Positions 7,813 to 14,259 of a DNA stretch of 14,259 bases are shown one piece after another; the stretch's first letter is position 1; the number at the start of each line of letters is the position of its first letter. The position numbers and the translations under genes are program-made. The stretch covers positions 1 through 14,259 of the forward strand of contig CANQKB010000033.1 in NCBI GenBank assembly GCA_947624405.1. Reading direction: 5' to 3'. Source of the DNA: an uncultured Clostridia bacterium (GTDB lineage: Bacteria; Bacillota; Clostridia; TANB77; CAG-508). The notes beneath the pieces are model-generated. The model was not told where the DNA came from, ran no database searches, and saw only the letters and a program-made list of their open reading frames with translations.

Positions 7813-9324
7813 TTAATTTTTTTCTTCTAGTTTTCTCTTTCTCTTTTCTCTTAACTCATCACTTGACTTTATTGATTTTATTCTCTCATCATATTTTGTA
7901 CTAAATTTAGATTTTGTTCTTGTATCTAATCTCTTTGCTTTCTTATTTTGTTTATTTTCTTGTTTTTTAGTCTTTTTCTTTACTTTTTCTTTTTCTTTTC
8001 TAACTTCACTATTTTCTTTTAGTTTTTTATTCATTTTTATATACTGAGGATTATTTTGCATATCCTTGAATTTCAAATCATCACATACAATTTCTATTAT
8101 TGAATCTGCAACAGCAATAGAATCGTGCCTTATTGCCCCATTTTCAATACATGCAAATTCTTTAGCTATTGTTTTTACTCCTTGTTCCTTACATTTTGCA
8201 ATATCTTGCTCAAGTGGGAACGCTCCTTCTTTATTATATATTCTTACAAATTCAGGTACAATTTCTCCTGTATCATATATACAATAATCTATTACTTTAT
8301 TATTAGCATGTTCCATTATTGCTTTTATATGATCAGAAAGGGTCATATCATCCGTTTCCCCTTGTTTTGTCATTATATTACCAATATATATTTTAATCGC
8401 TTTGCTTTCCTTTATTGTCCTTGCAATTCCCTTTATTAAAAGATTTGGGATAACTTCTGTGTACAAATTTCCGTGGTCCTATAACTACCGCATCTGCTTC
8501 TTCTATTGCTTGCAATACACCGAGGAGCAGGTCTAACATTTGATGGAGATATGTAAACTCTATTTATTTTTGACACCTTATCTATTGATGTATCAGCAAT
8601 TTTATTTTTTTCTTGAATTATTGTTCCGTCTTCAAGCTCTGCACATATATTCATTTTATCAAGTGTTACTGGCAAAATTTTTCCTGTAATATTTAATATT
8701 TTCGAAATGTTTTCTATAAACTTTGAGCCATCTCCATTTATTTGTTGCATTGCTGAAGCAAATAAATTTGTGAAATCCATACCTATTGGCATATTTAATC
8801 TTAACAATTTATCCATTTCTTCTTCTTCACTTGATAATGCTACTATACTACTTCTTATATCTTCCAAAGGCATAATAGAATTGGTGATATTTTGTCCTTC
8901 TCCATATTCTGTCATTGAAACTATTGCAGTGATATTATTTGTATATTCTTTTAATCCTTTTAATACTGTATTTAGTCCAGAACCTCCTCCAATTACAACT
9001 ATTTTTGGTCCTTCATCATATACAGTTTTGTTAAATATTAAAGATTTTACATTTACATCCTTTTTTTCATTTCCTTTTATTCTATCGTCTGTGTTCTCAA
9101 TAAGTAGTTCTAGTACTCTTTTTTGACTATATATTATTCCAATTATTACAAGCATAAATCCTGAAATTGATGCTACTATTGTTACAATTAAATGTAATAT
9201 TGATAAATTCTGTTTAGTCATTATTGTTGCTATTCCATAACATACTAGTAGTACTCCGAAGCAATATAACTAGCATCCATCTTTTCATTCTTGTTCCAGA
9301 TTTAAACCATTTAAATATTCCCAA
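7813..9324 (-). CDS. yvcK: YvcK/CofD-like regulator, membrane-anchored, three +1 shifts at CGG
   Basis: YvcK (gluconeogenesis factor) proteins link carbon status to cell-wall synthesis and belong to the CofD-like nucleotide-binding family. With three C skips the gene encodes about 502 residues. Residues 1-70 hold two membrane segments (about 16-33 and 45-65). The Rossmann-like core starts at KIVVIGGGSGLNTVLKGL and continues through DIRSSIVAL. Residues 268-296 (GVLQAIEEADAVVIGPG, then NLYTEVIPNLLIKG) are classic YvcK sequence and are restored only by the second and third shifts. The usual DDGGSSG segment is replaced by TEYGEGQ. The last ~80 residues form a Lys/Arg/Glu-rich tail. A TTG start at 9324 is used because the frame to GIFKWFKSGTRMKRW has no nearer ATG with a site; GAGAGG lies 12 bases upstream. 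ATG 9288 is the alternative. A strong promoter precedes it. The rapZ and whiA neighbours common elsewhere are absent. Confidence 0.85.
8470..8473 (-). other. Putative +1 recoding site (CGGA), yvcK site 3
   Basis: In the frame entered at site 2 the codons read ATA GGA CCA CGG AAA. Skipping the C gives GGA CCA (C) GGA AAT TTG TAC, restoring G-P-G-N-L-Y-T, the hallmark YvcK loop, with Gly284. Confidence 0.78.
8519..8522 (-). other. Putative +1 recoding site (CGGT), yvcK site 2
   Basis: Frame-0 codons read CCT GCT CCT CGG TGT. Skipping the C gives GCT CCT (C) GGT GTA TTG CAA, so the protein continues R-P-A-P-G-V-L-Q-A-I-E-E-A-D as in the YvcK family (Gly268). Confidence 0.78.
9255..9258 (-). other. 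Putative +1 recoding site (CGGA), yvcK site 1
   Basis: Frame-0 codons read ATA TTG CTT CGG AGT. Skipping the C gives CTT (C) GGA GTA CTA CTA, which joins MKRWMLVILL to GVLLVCYGIA and forms an uninterrupted first membrane helix (Gly23). Less certain than the others because the region is poorly conserved and an internal ATG at 9221 could start translation after the site. Confidence 0.65.
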
Positions 9325-9359
9325 ATTTTATTCATTCCTCTCTGCTGATTTTTAGTCAT

Positions 9360-9388
9360 ATTATATCATTTATTACTGATTAAGTAAA
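9360..9388 (-). promoter_or_regulatory. Vegetative promoter in front of yvcK
   Basis: On the minus strand, TTTACT (9388-9383), a 17-base spacer and a perfect TATAAT (9365-9360) lie in the 84-base gap between the transketolase stop and yvcK. Initiation near 9353 would leave about 30 leader bases before the TTG at 9324. This supports translation starting upstream of recoding site 1 rather than only at 9221. It also means yvcK, debranching enzyme, ruvC and holA can be transcribed apart from the upstream genes. Confidence 0.78.
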
Positions 9389-9408
9389 CAAAATTTTTAA
9401 AATCTTCA

Positions 9409-10339
9409 CTACATTTTCACAGTATCTACAATATGCTTAGCTGTAAGCTTAAAATATTCTAAAAGTTCCTCTGCTTTTCCAGATTTGCCAAAAGAATCCC
9501 TTATTCCCATTCTAATAACCTTTGCAGGACAATTTTCTGCTAAAACCTCACAAACTGCAGAACCGAGTCCACCAATAATGCTGTGATCTTCTACTGTAAT
9601 TATTTTTTTAGTTTCCTTAGCACACTTAACAATCAACTCTTTATCAATTGGCTTAATTGTATGCATATCTACCACTCTAATATTAATTCCTTCTTGTTTC
9701 AAAATTTGCATTGCCTTTATAGCTTCTGCGACTGTAACTCCTGTTCCAATAACTGTTCCAGCTTCTCCATCACCTATTTGAATTCCTTTTCCTATTTCAA
9801 ATTTTGTTCCTTCCTCGTAAATTACAGGTGTGGCAAGTCTGCAAAGTCTCAAATATACTGGGCCTTCATACTTTGCAATTTCTTCTACTGCCCATCTAGT
9901 TTGCGTATCATCTGACGTACTCATTACTGTCATATTAGGAAGAGTTCTCATCAAACTTAAATCTTCTAACATTTGGTGAGTTGCACCATCTTCTCCAACT
10001 GTAACTCCTGCGTGAGTTGCACATATTTTTACATTCATATTGGGATAACAAACACTATTTCTTATTTGGTCATATGCTCTTCCGACTTGCAAATATTGCA
10101 AATGTGCTTGCAAAAGGGATAAGTCCTGATGCTGAAAATCCTGCAGCTGTTCCAATCATATCTTGTTCTGCAATTCCCATATCAAAGAATCTATTTGGAA
10201 ATTCTTTTGCAAAGATATTTGTTTTTGTAGCTTCTGATAAATCTGCATCTAATACTACTATTTTTTTGTTTTCTTTTCCAAGTTTAGCCAAAGCTTCACC
10301 ATAACTTTGACGTGTTGCAATTTTTTTATCTAAGTTCAT
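9409..10339 (-). CDS. Transketolase, C-terminal subunit, +1 shift needed at CGG
   Basis: Second half of a split transketolase, which moves two-carbon units between sugar phosphates in the non-oxidative pentose phosphate pathway. With one C skip the product is 309 residues, the usual size of the separate subunit. Residues 1-85 include VVLDADLSEATKT and FFDMGIAEQDMIGTAAGF, which contains the conserved catalytic Glu of the pyrimidine-binding domain. At CGG (10084-10082), frame 0 ends at TGA three codons on. Skipping the C gives Gly86 and GRAYDQIRNSVCYPNMNVK, standard transketolase sequence, followed by THAGVTVGEDGATHQ and the C-terminal domain. The ATG at 10339 has AAAGGG upstream and lies 25 bases after the N-terminal subunit gene, so the two are co-expressed. 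It could formally be another member of the split transketolase-like group. Confidence 0.9.
10081..10084 (-). other. Putative +1 recoding site (CGGA) in transketolase C-terminal subunit
   Basis: Frame-0 codons read TTT GCA AGT CGG AAG AGC ATA TGA. Skipping the C gives GCA AGT (C) GGA AGA GCA TAT GAC, restoring F-A-S-G-R-A-Y-D-Q-I. The glycine of the GRA motif is strongly conserved in transketolases. Confidence 0.8.
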
Positions 10340-10364
10340 TTAATCAAACCCTTTCTTAAATTAT

Positions 10365-11192
10365 CTATTTTATTTTCTTAAGCTCCTTAATAGCCTCTTT
10401 ATATTGTTCATCATTTGGTGCTTTTCCGTGCCATCCAACTTGATTCTCCATAAAAGAAACGCCTTTGCCCTTTACTGTTTTTGCAATTATTGCCGTTGGT
10501 TTACCTTTTACAGTTTTAGCTTTTTCTAGTGCTTTTTTTATTTGTTCTATATCGTGTCCATCTATTTTTATTGCATAAAAACCAAAGCTTTTGAATTTTT
10601 CGTCTATTGGATATGGGCTCATTACGTCTTCAACTGTGCCATCAATTTGCAAATTGTTATTGTCAACTATAACACACAAATTATCTAGTTTGTAATGGCT
10701 AGCAGACATTGCAGCTTCCCATACTTGTCCTTCTTCTATCTCTCCATCTCCTAATAAGCAATAAACTCTTATTCCTCTTTTTTCTAACTTAGATCCAAGT
10801 GCCATACCATTTGCAACTGAAAGTCCTTGCCCTAGAGAGCCTGTGGTAAAATCTACTCCTGGAATTTTGTTCATATCTGGATGCCCCTGTAAATTACTAT
10901 CTATATGCCTTAAATTAACTAGCTCGTTTACATCAAAATACCCACGATTTGCAAGTGTACTATATAGTGCTGGTGCTGCATGTCCTTTTGATAGTACAAA
11001 TCTATCTCTTGCTTCATCGTGTGGTTTAGATGGATCTATATTCATTTGATTAAAATACAAAACAGTTAAAATATCTGCACAAGACAATGAACCTCCTGGA
11101 TGTCCAGATTTTGCTCCATGTACTGCTTCAATTATACCTATTCTGATTTCTTTTGCTCTTTTTTTTAATTCTTCTATATCATTTTCTTTCAA
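10365..11192 (-). CDS. Transketolase, N-terminal (thiamine diphosphate-binding) subunit
   Basis: First half of the split transketolase, 275 residues, intact. It carries the thiamine diphosphate and Mg-binding features: AKSGHPGGSLS (near residue 30), LSKGHAAPALY, TGSLGQGLSVANGMA, and the GDG...NN motif (GDGEIEEGQ then VDNNNLQIDG). It must pair with the downstream C-terminal subunit to form an active enzyme. The start is TTG at 11192, chosen because a full AGGAGG lies eight bases upstream and no nearby in-frame ATG exists. The two CGG trinucleotides inside the gene are out of phase and cause no shift. Confidence 0.94.
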   Translation of the reverse strand: MKENDIEELKKRAKEIRIGIIEAVHGAKSGHPGGSLSCADILTVLYFNQMNIDPSKPHDEARDRFVLSKGHAAPALYSTLANRGYFDVNELVNLRHIDSNLQGHPDMNKIPGVDFTTGSLGQGLSVANGMALGSKLEKRGIRVYCLLGDGEIEEGQVWEAAMSASHYKLDNLCVIVDNNNLQIDGTVEDVMSPYPIDEKFKSFGFYAIKIDGHDIEQIKKALEKAKTVKGKPTAIIAKTVKGKGVSFMENQVGWHGKAPNDEQYKEAIKELKKIK

Positions 11193-11265
11193 AATACTTT
11201 CCTCCTATTCTACATGTTAGTTAGTTAAATATTAAGCTATAATCTTTAGTTTTCAAAAGAATTTT

Positions 11266-11893
11266 TTATTTTGTTCCGAAAATTCTGTCTCCTGCATCTC
11301 CGTAAACCAGGCAAAATATAGCTTGCCTCATTTAATCCTTCATCTATTGCCGCACAATAAATCTGCACATCTGGATGTGCTTCTTGCATCTTTTTTAACC
11401 CTTCTGGTGCTGCAATTATACTTAAAAATTTTATATTCTTTGCTCCATCTTCTTTTAAAAGTGTTATTGCATCTATTCCAGATCCACCTGTTGCAAGCAT
11501 TGGGTCTATTACAATTATTTCCTTTCTATCCAATCCACTTGGCATTTTATAATAATATCTTACTGGCTTAACTGTTTCTTCATCTCTATATAATCCAATA
11601 TGACCAAATTTTGCATTTGGTATCATTTTTACGATTCCATCTATCATTCCTGTTCCAGCTCTTAAGATAGGCACAAATATATAATCGTCTTCATTTATCA
11701 TATTTACAGTCATTTTCTGAAGAGGTGTTTCAATTTCTGCTTTATATTGTTTTGCTCCTCTCATTACTTCATAACACAAAAATATTGTTATTTCTGAGAT
11801 TAATTCTCTAAATTCTTTTGTTCCTGTTTCTTTGTTTCTTAAAATTGCTAGCTTATGTTCTAATAATGGATGTTTAATTAAAATTGGTTCCAT
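11266..11893 (-). CDS. upp: Uracil phosphoribosyltransferase, +1 shift needed at CGG near the C-terminus
   Basis: Makes UMP from uracil and PRPP in pyrimidine salvage; cytosolic. With one C skip the protein has 208 residues, the family's normal length, and ends GLGDAGDRIFGTK, the near-invariant C-terminus that forms the uracil pocket. Without the shift the last residues become RRCRRQNFRN and run on to 11246. The PRPP motif is visible as VIDPMLATGGSGIDA (about 128-142), and the N-terminal RAGTGM segment is present. The ATG at 11893 is chosen over the ORF start at 11962 because homologues begin at MEPILIKHPL and a G-rich AAAGGGGAAG site precedes it. It follows uppP by about 40 bases. Uninterrupted extension (rather than truncation) in frame 0 would hide this shift from most gene callers. 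Confidence 0.94.
11299..11302 (-). other. Putative +1 recoding site (CGGA) in upp
   Basis: Frame-0 codons read CCT GGT TTA CGG AGA TGC. Skipping the C gives CCT GGT TTA (C) GGA GAT GCA GGA GAC, restoring P-G-L-G-D-A-G-D, one of the most conserved segments of the enzyme (Gly198). A TAA then occurs exactly where the family ends. Confidence 0.82.
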
Positions 11894-11933
11894 ATTTTTC
11901 TTCCCCTTTCTATATTCTTTTTTTATGTTTATT

Positions 11934-12743
11934 TTAAATTGTTCTGATAATCCATAAAGCAATTACTGCTACTCCTATTATAACTCTATATATTGCAAAG
12001 CCTTTGAAACTGCCTTTTTTTAGATATTCTAATAAAAATTTAATAACAAAAATTCCTACAATAAAGCTTGTTGCAATTCCTACAAAAAATGGTATATTTA
12101 TAACAAAATCTTTAAATTTATATAATGTTGCACCTGCAACAATTGGCGTAGATAATAAGAATGAATATTTTGCAACTGATTCTCTTTTTACTCCAAGTAA
12201 TCTTCCTGTTGTCATTGTTACTCCTGAGCGTGAAACACCTGGTATAAATGCAAGTGCTTGAGATAACCCTATTAAAAATGTTTGTTTAAAAGTCATATCT
12301 TTATATTCAACATCAGATTTTGCTTTTTTATCTACTATGTACAATAATATACCCATTACAATTAGAGCAATTCCTATAATCAATGGCGTTGTTAATGCAT
12401 CTTCTAAAAAATAATCTAATAAAAATCCTATTGCTCCTCCTGGAATTGTTGCAATAACTAAATACCAAAACATTTTTCCTTCAAAGCTGTCTTCTTTTTT
12501 TATGACTTTTTTAAATCCACTTGTTATAAGTTTTATCCAATCTTTAAAGAAAAATATAACGATTGCAAGTAATGTACCTGCATGTAAAGCAACATCAAAT
12601 GCATTAAATGCTGTTGCGAATTCTGCAGATTCTAGCCACCCTAATGCCCATGGTATTAAGTATAAATGTGCTGAACTTGAAATTGGTAAAAGTTCCGTTA
12701 ATCCTTGTACGACTCCTAAAATAATTGCTTGAATAATTGACAT
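11934..12743 (-). CDS. uppP: Undecaprenyl-diphosphatase (BacA/UppP)
   Basis: An integral membrane phosphatase of 269 residues that converts undecaprenyl diphosphate to the monophosphate, recycling the lipid carrier for peptidoglycan and other envelope polymers; it often confers bacitracin tolerance. The two signature regions are present: GLTELLPISSSAH (about residues 14-26), with the catalytic Glu and Ser-rich loop, and PGVSRSGVTMTTGR (about 168-181), with the conserved Arg. About eight hydrophobic segments fit the family fold. The ATG at 12743 has a GGGAGAG site upstream. It lies 41 bases after the TPR gene and 40 before upp. Confidence 0.95.
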   Translation of the reverse strand: MSIIQAIILGVVQGLTELLPISSSAHLYLIPWALGWLESAEFATAFNAFDVALHAGTLLAIVIFFFKDWIKLITSGFKKVIKKEDSFEGKMFWYLVIATIPGGAIGFLLDYFLEDALTTPLIIGIALIVMGILLYIVDKKAKSDVEYKDMTFKQTFLIGLSQALAFIPGVSRSGVTMTTGRLLGVKRESVAKYSFLLSTPIVAGATLYKFKDFVINIPFFVGIATSFIVGIFVIKFLLEYLKKGSFKGFAIYRVIIGVAVIALWIIRTI

Positions 12744-12784
12744 TGTTGCTCTCCCTTCTCTTTATTTAAAATTTTTACAGTTGC

Positions 12785-13999
12785 TTAAAAATCTCTTTCT
12801 TTTGAATATTTATTGTTTTCCTCATTTTCTCTATTCTTTACATTTGGTTTTAATTTATATATATTTAGCTTTCCAACAACATTGTATGTTTTATCTAGAT
12901 GTTCTTTTGCTTTTAGCTCTTTTTTTGTATGTTTTGTTTTTCTTTCTGGTATATCTTCTTCATCTATAATTGGCATTTGGAATTTGCTTTTTACTGGTAT
13001 AAATAATGGTTCTTGGTTTGCTGTTTTAATATAGTTGTTATCTAGTTCTATGGCTAAATTCACATATTTAACAGCCATATCATGCTCTCCTCTTAACATA
13101 TATATTTTTCCAAGTTTATAATATGCATCAGGTTCTTGTTCTTTATCTTCAAGACATTTGGTAAAGTACATTTCAGCTTCTTCTAAATCCATTTCTATCA
13201 AATTAATTTGACCTAAACTATAATAGGCATGATAAAGCAAACTATTTATTGTAGCTGACTTTTCATAGCAAATTTTTGCATTTTGAAAATCATTTAACAT
13301 AGTATAAACCATTCCCATATTATAATATAAATCATAATTATTAGGTGAGTATTTTAGCCCATTTGTATAAATATTTAAAGCTTCTTTATACATTTCTTTT
13401 TCGCATAAAATATCCCCAAGTAACATACTTGCATTTATGTAATCTGGCTTTTTACTAAGTAGATTATTTAACATAACCATTGCATCTTCTTTACTTCCTA
13501 GCTCATTTAGTAAAAATGAAATTCTATAGTATGAATCGTAATCTTTTTTGTTTATATCTACAGCTTTGACATATTCATCAATCGCCTTTCTCATTCCGCC
13601 TTCTTTTTCATATATTGTTGCTAATTTAACATGTGCTAAATAGTTTTCTGGATATTTATCTATTAATTTCAACCATATTTCTTTACATTTTTTATTATTT
13701 CCCATTATTTCATAGAATTTTGCCATTATACTATATATAAATTCTGAAAGATTTTTTCCATTGTGTTCCATTATTATTATTATTATTGGAAGTACGACTG
13801 ATATAAGCCACAGTATTGATTTTACTATTTTGCCATAATCTAGTACAAATATTATTTCTATCATTTTTGCGATAATTCCAAGAAGTTCTACAAGTAGTAT
13901 AGAAATATATATCTTATCTGTTCTTTTTATTAGTTTAAAAAACATCAATATTAGTAGATATATTGCTAAAATGCTGAAAATAATTTTCTCTACTAGCAT
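12785..13999 (-). CDS. Membrane-anchored tetratricopeptide-repeat protein
   Basis: A 404-residue protein of unknown specific function. Three N-terminal hydrophobic segments (about 2-25, 32-58 and 62-85) anchor it in the membrane. About 100-335 forms a run of TPR units, recognisable by repeated patterns such as AHVKLATIYEKEGGMRKAIDEY, YYNMGMVYTMLNDFQNAKICYE and AYYKLGKIYMLRGEHDMAVKYV; each unit is a helix pair used for protein-protein contacts. The C-terminal ~65 residues are charged and probably disordered. I choose ATG 13999, 13 bases after AAAGGA; the upstream ATG at 14074 has no ribosome-binding site and its extension would be encoded by a perfect hairpin. As first gene of the leftward series, next to uppP, an envelope scaffold role is possible but unproven. 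Confidence 0.8.
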   Translation of the reverse strand: MLVEKIIFSILAIYLLILMFFKLIKRTDKIYISILLVELLGIIAKMIEIIFVLDYGKIVKSILWLISVVLPIIIIIMEHNGKNLSEFIYSIMAKFYEIMGNNKKCKEIWLKLIDKYPENYLAHVKLATIYEKEGGMRKAIDEYVKAVDINKKDYDSYYRISFLLNELGSKEDAMVMLNNLLSKKPDYINASMLLGDILCEKEMYKEALNIYTNGLKYSPNNYDLYYNMGMVYTMLNDFQNAKICYEKSATINSLLYHAYYSLGQINLIEMDLEEAEMYFTKCLEDKEQEPDAYYKLGKIYMLRGEHDMAVKYVNLAIELDNNYIKTANQEPLFIPVKSKFQMPIIDEEDIPERKTKHTKKELKAKEHLDKTYNVVGKLNIYKLKPNVKNRENEENNKYSKERDF

Positions 14000-14031
14000 T
14001 CTTACTGACCATTCCTTTCTGAGGCACAAAC

Positions 14032-14060
14032 AAAGTTTGAATAAAATTTTTTCAAACTTT
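14032..14060 (-). promoter_or_regulatory. Leader hairpin upstream of the TPR gene
   Basis: A perfect 10-bp inverted repeat, AAAGTTTGAA / TTCAAACTTT, with a nine-base loop lies about 30 bases upstream of the chosen start. In RNA it would form a stem in the 5' leader, close to the AAAGGA site. It lacks a T-run typical of a terminator. An AT-rich -10-like TATAAA lies just upstream (about 14071-14080), with only a weak -35. Confidence 0.5.
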
Positions 14061-14137
14061 ATCCTCATTAACATTTATATTTTATATTATTTTTATGCAA
14101 AAGTCTACATTTATTTTTAATTTATTAGATTTTTTTC

Positions 14138-14151
14138 GTAACAATTGTTAC
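14138..14151. promoter_or_regulatory. 14-bp perfect palindrome GTAACAATTGTTAC
   Basis: A perfect palindrome at the inner edge of the right repeat arm, upstream of the leftward gene series. Its form fits a dimeric repressor operator, but no regulator can be named. The left arm has only the partial form TTGTAACAA. Confidence 0.4.
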
Positions 14152-14232
14152 AGTTCACACCCTAACTAGCTAAGCGTGGAGGAATGTTTTAAAAATCGAA
14201 GTGAGTTCGACCTACTCGTTTACTTGCTTGTA
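14144..14232 (+). repeat. Right arm of the ~90-bp inverted repeat
   Basis: Inverted copy of the sequence at 6-95; the shared blocks and identity are given there. In this copy GTCGAACTCACTTCGA (minus strand) contains exact 5-base arms TCGAA/TTCGA that could form a small hairpin; in the left copy one arm base differs. The inner end overlaps a 14-bp perfect palindrome. It lies about 145 bases upstream of the TPR start. The remaining bases to the window edge hold no recognised feature. Confidence 0.75.
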
Positions 14233-14259
14233 TTGTTTCAAATTCGTATCTATATTTTT

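Noticed and set aside
8471..8522. yvcK breaks as base-calling errors at methylated CCWGG (Dcm-like) sites
   Set aside because: Two yvcK sites would become CCTGG and CCAGG if the C is removed, which fits that idea. The holA, upp and transketolase sites would become TAGGC, TAGGA and GTGGA, which are not CCWGG, so this does not explain the set.
9222..9335. yvcK starting at the ATG 9335 (MNKIWEYLNGLNLEQE)
   Set aside because: That frame ends at TGA before the membrane helix, the ATG touches its ribosome-binding site, and joining it to the YvcK frame would need a shift that is not at CGG.
12813..13034. Plus-strand open frames opposite the TPR gene and opposite other minus-strand genes
   Set aside because: These are low-complexity Leu/Phe/Ser-rich shadows of AT-rich genes on the other strand, without ribosome-binding sites or recognisable domains.

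Overview
This is an AT-rich window from a low-GC Firmicute. It is most likely a member of the Clostridia, judging by gene content (split transketolase, YqeG, membrane-anchored YvcK, archaeal-type glycogen debranching enzyme), AAAGGAG/GGAGG ribosome-binding sites and occasional TTG starts. No rRNA, tRNA, CRISPR array or insertion sequence was found. The species cannot be named from the window.

Layout. Positions 1-110 hold one arm of a roughly 90-bp repeat. Three minus-strand genes follow, transcribed leftward: yqeG (HAD phosphatase), a prepilin-peptidase-like protein and an Xaa-Pro peptidase. A 330-bp divergent intergenic region carries a 148-bp element with 23-bp terminal inverted repeats (2562-2709). 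A plus-strand MFS transporter (2766-4064) follows and ends at a bidirectional terminator. From 14.0 kb down to 4.15 kb runs a long leftward gene series: a membrane TPR protein, uppP, upp, the two transketolase halves, yvcK, glycogen debranching enzyme, ruvC and holA. A second copy of the 90-bp repeat, inverted relative to the first, lies at 14144-14232, so the two copies bracket the window.

The main observation concerns CGG codons. Four conserved housekeeping genes (holA, yvcK, the transketolase C-terminal half, upp) are broken by six apparent frameshifts, three of them in yvcK. All six have the same form: an in-frame CGG codon, after which the conserved protein continues only if the ribosome skips the C and reads GGN as glycine (+1). 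By my hand scan, no CGG in the window is used as an ordinary arginine codon. About 19 CGG trinucleotides occur out of phase inside genes and cause no problem. This phase-specific pattern argues against random mutation or a simple sequencing artefact. It suggests that in this organism CGG is not decoded as Arg and instead promotes a +1 shift, or four-base CGGN decoding, onto glycine. This is an inference that needs genome-wide and proteomic tests.

The genes are mainly housekeeping: lipid-carrier recycling (UppP), uracil salvage (Upp), non-oxidative pentose phosphate pathway (transketolase), carbon and cell-wall control (YvcK), glycogen breakdown (debranching enzyme), and DNA recombination and replication (RuvC, HolA). 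They look like a loosely linked run with at least one internal promoter, in front of yvcK.
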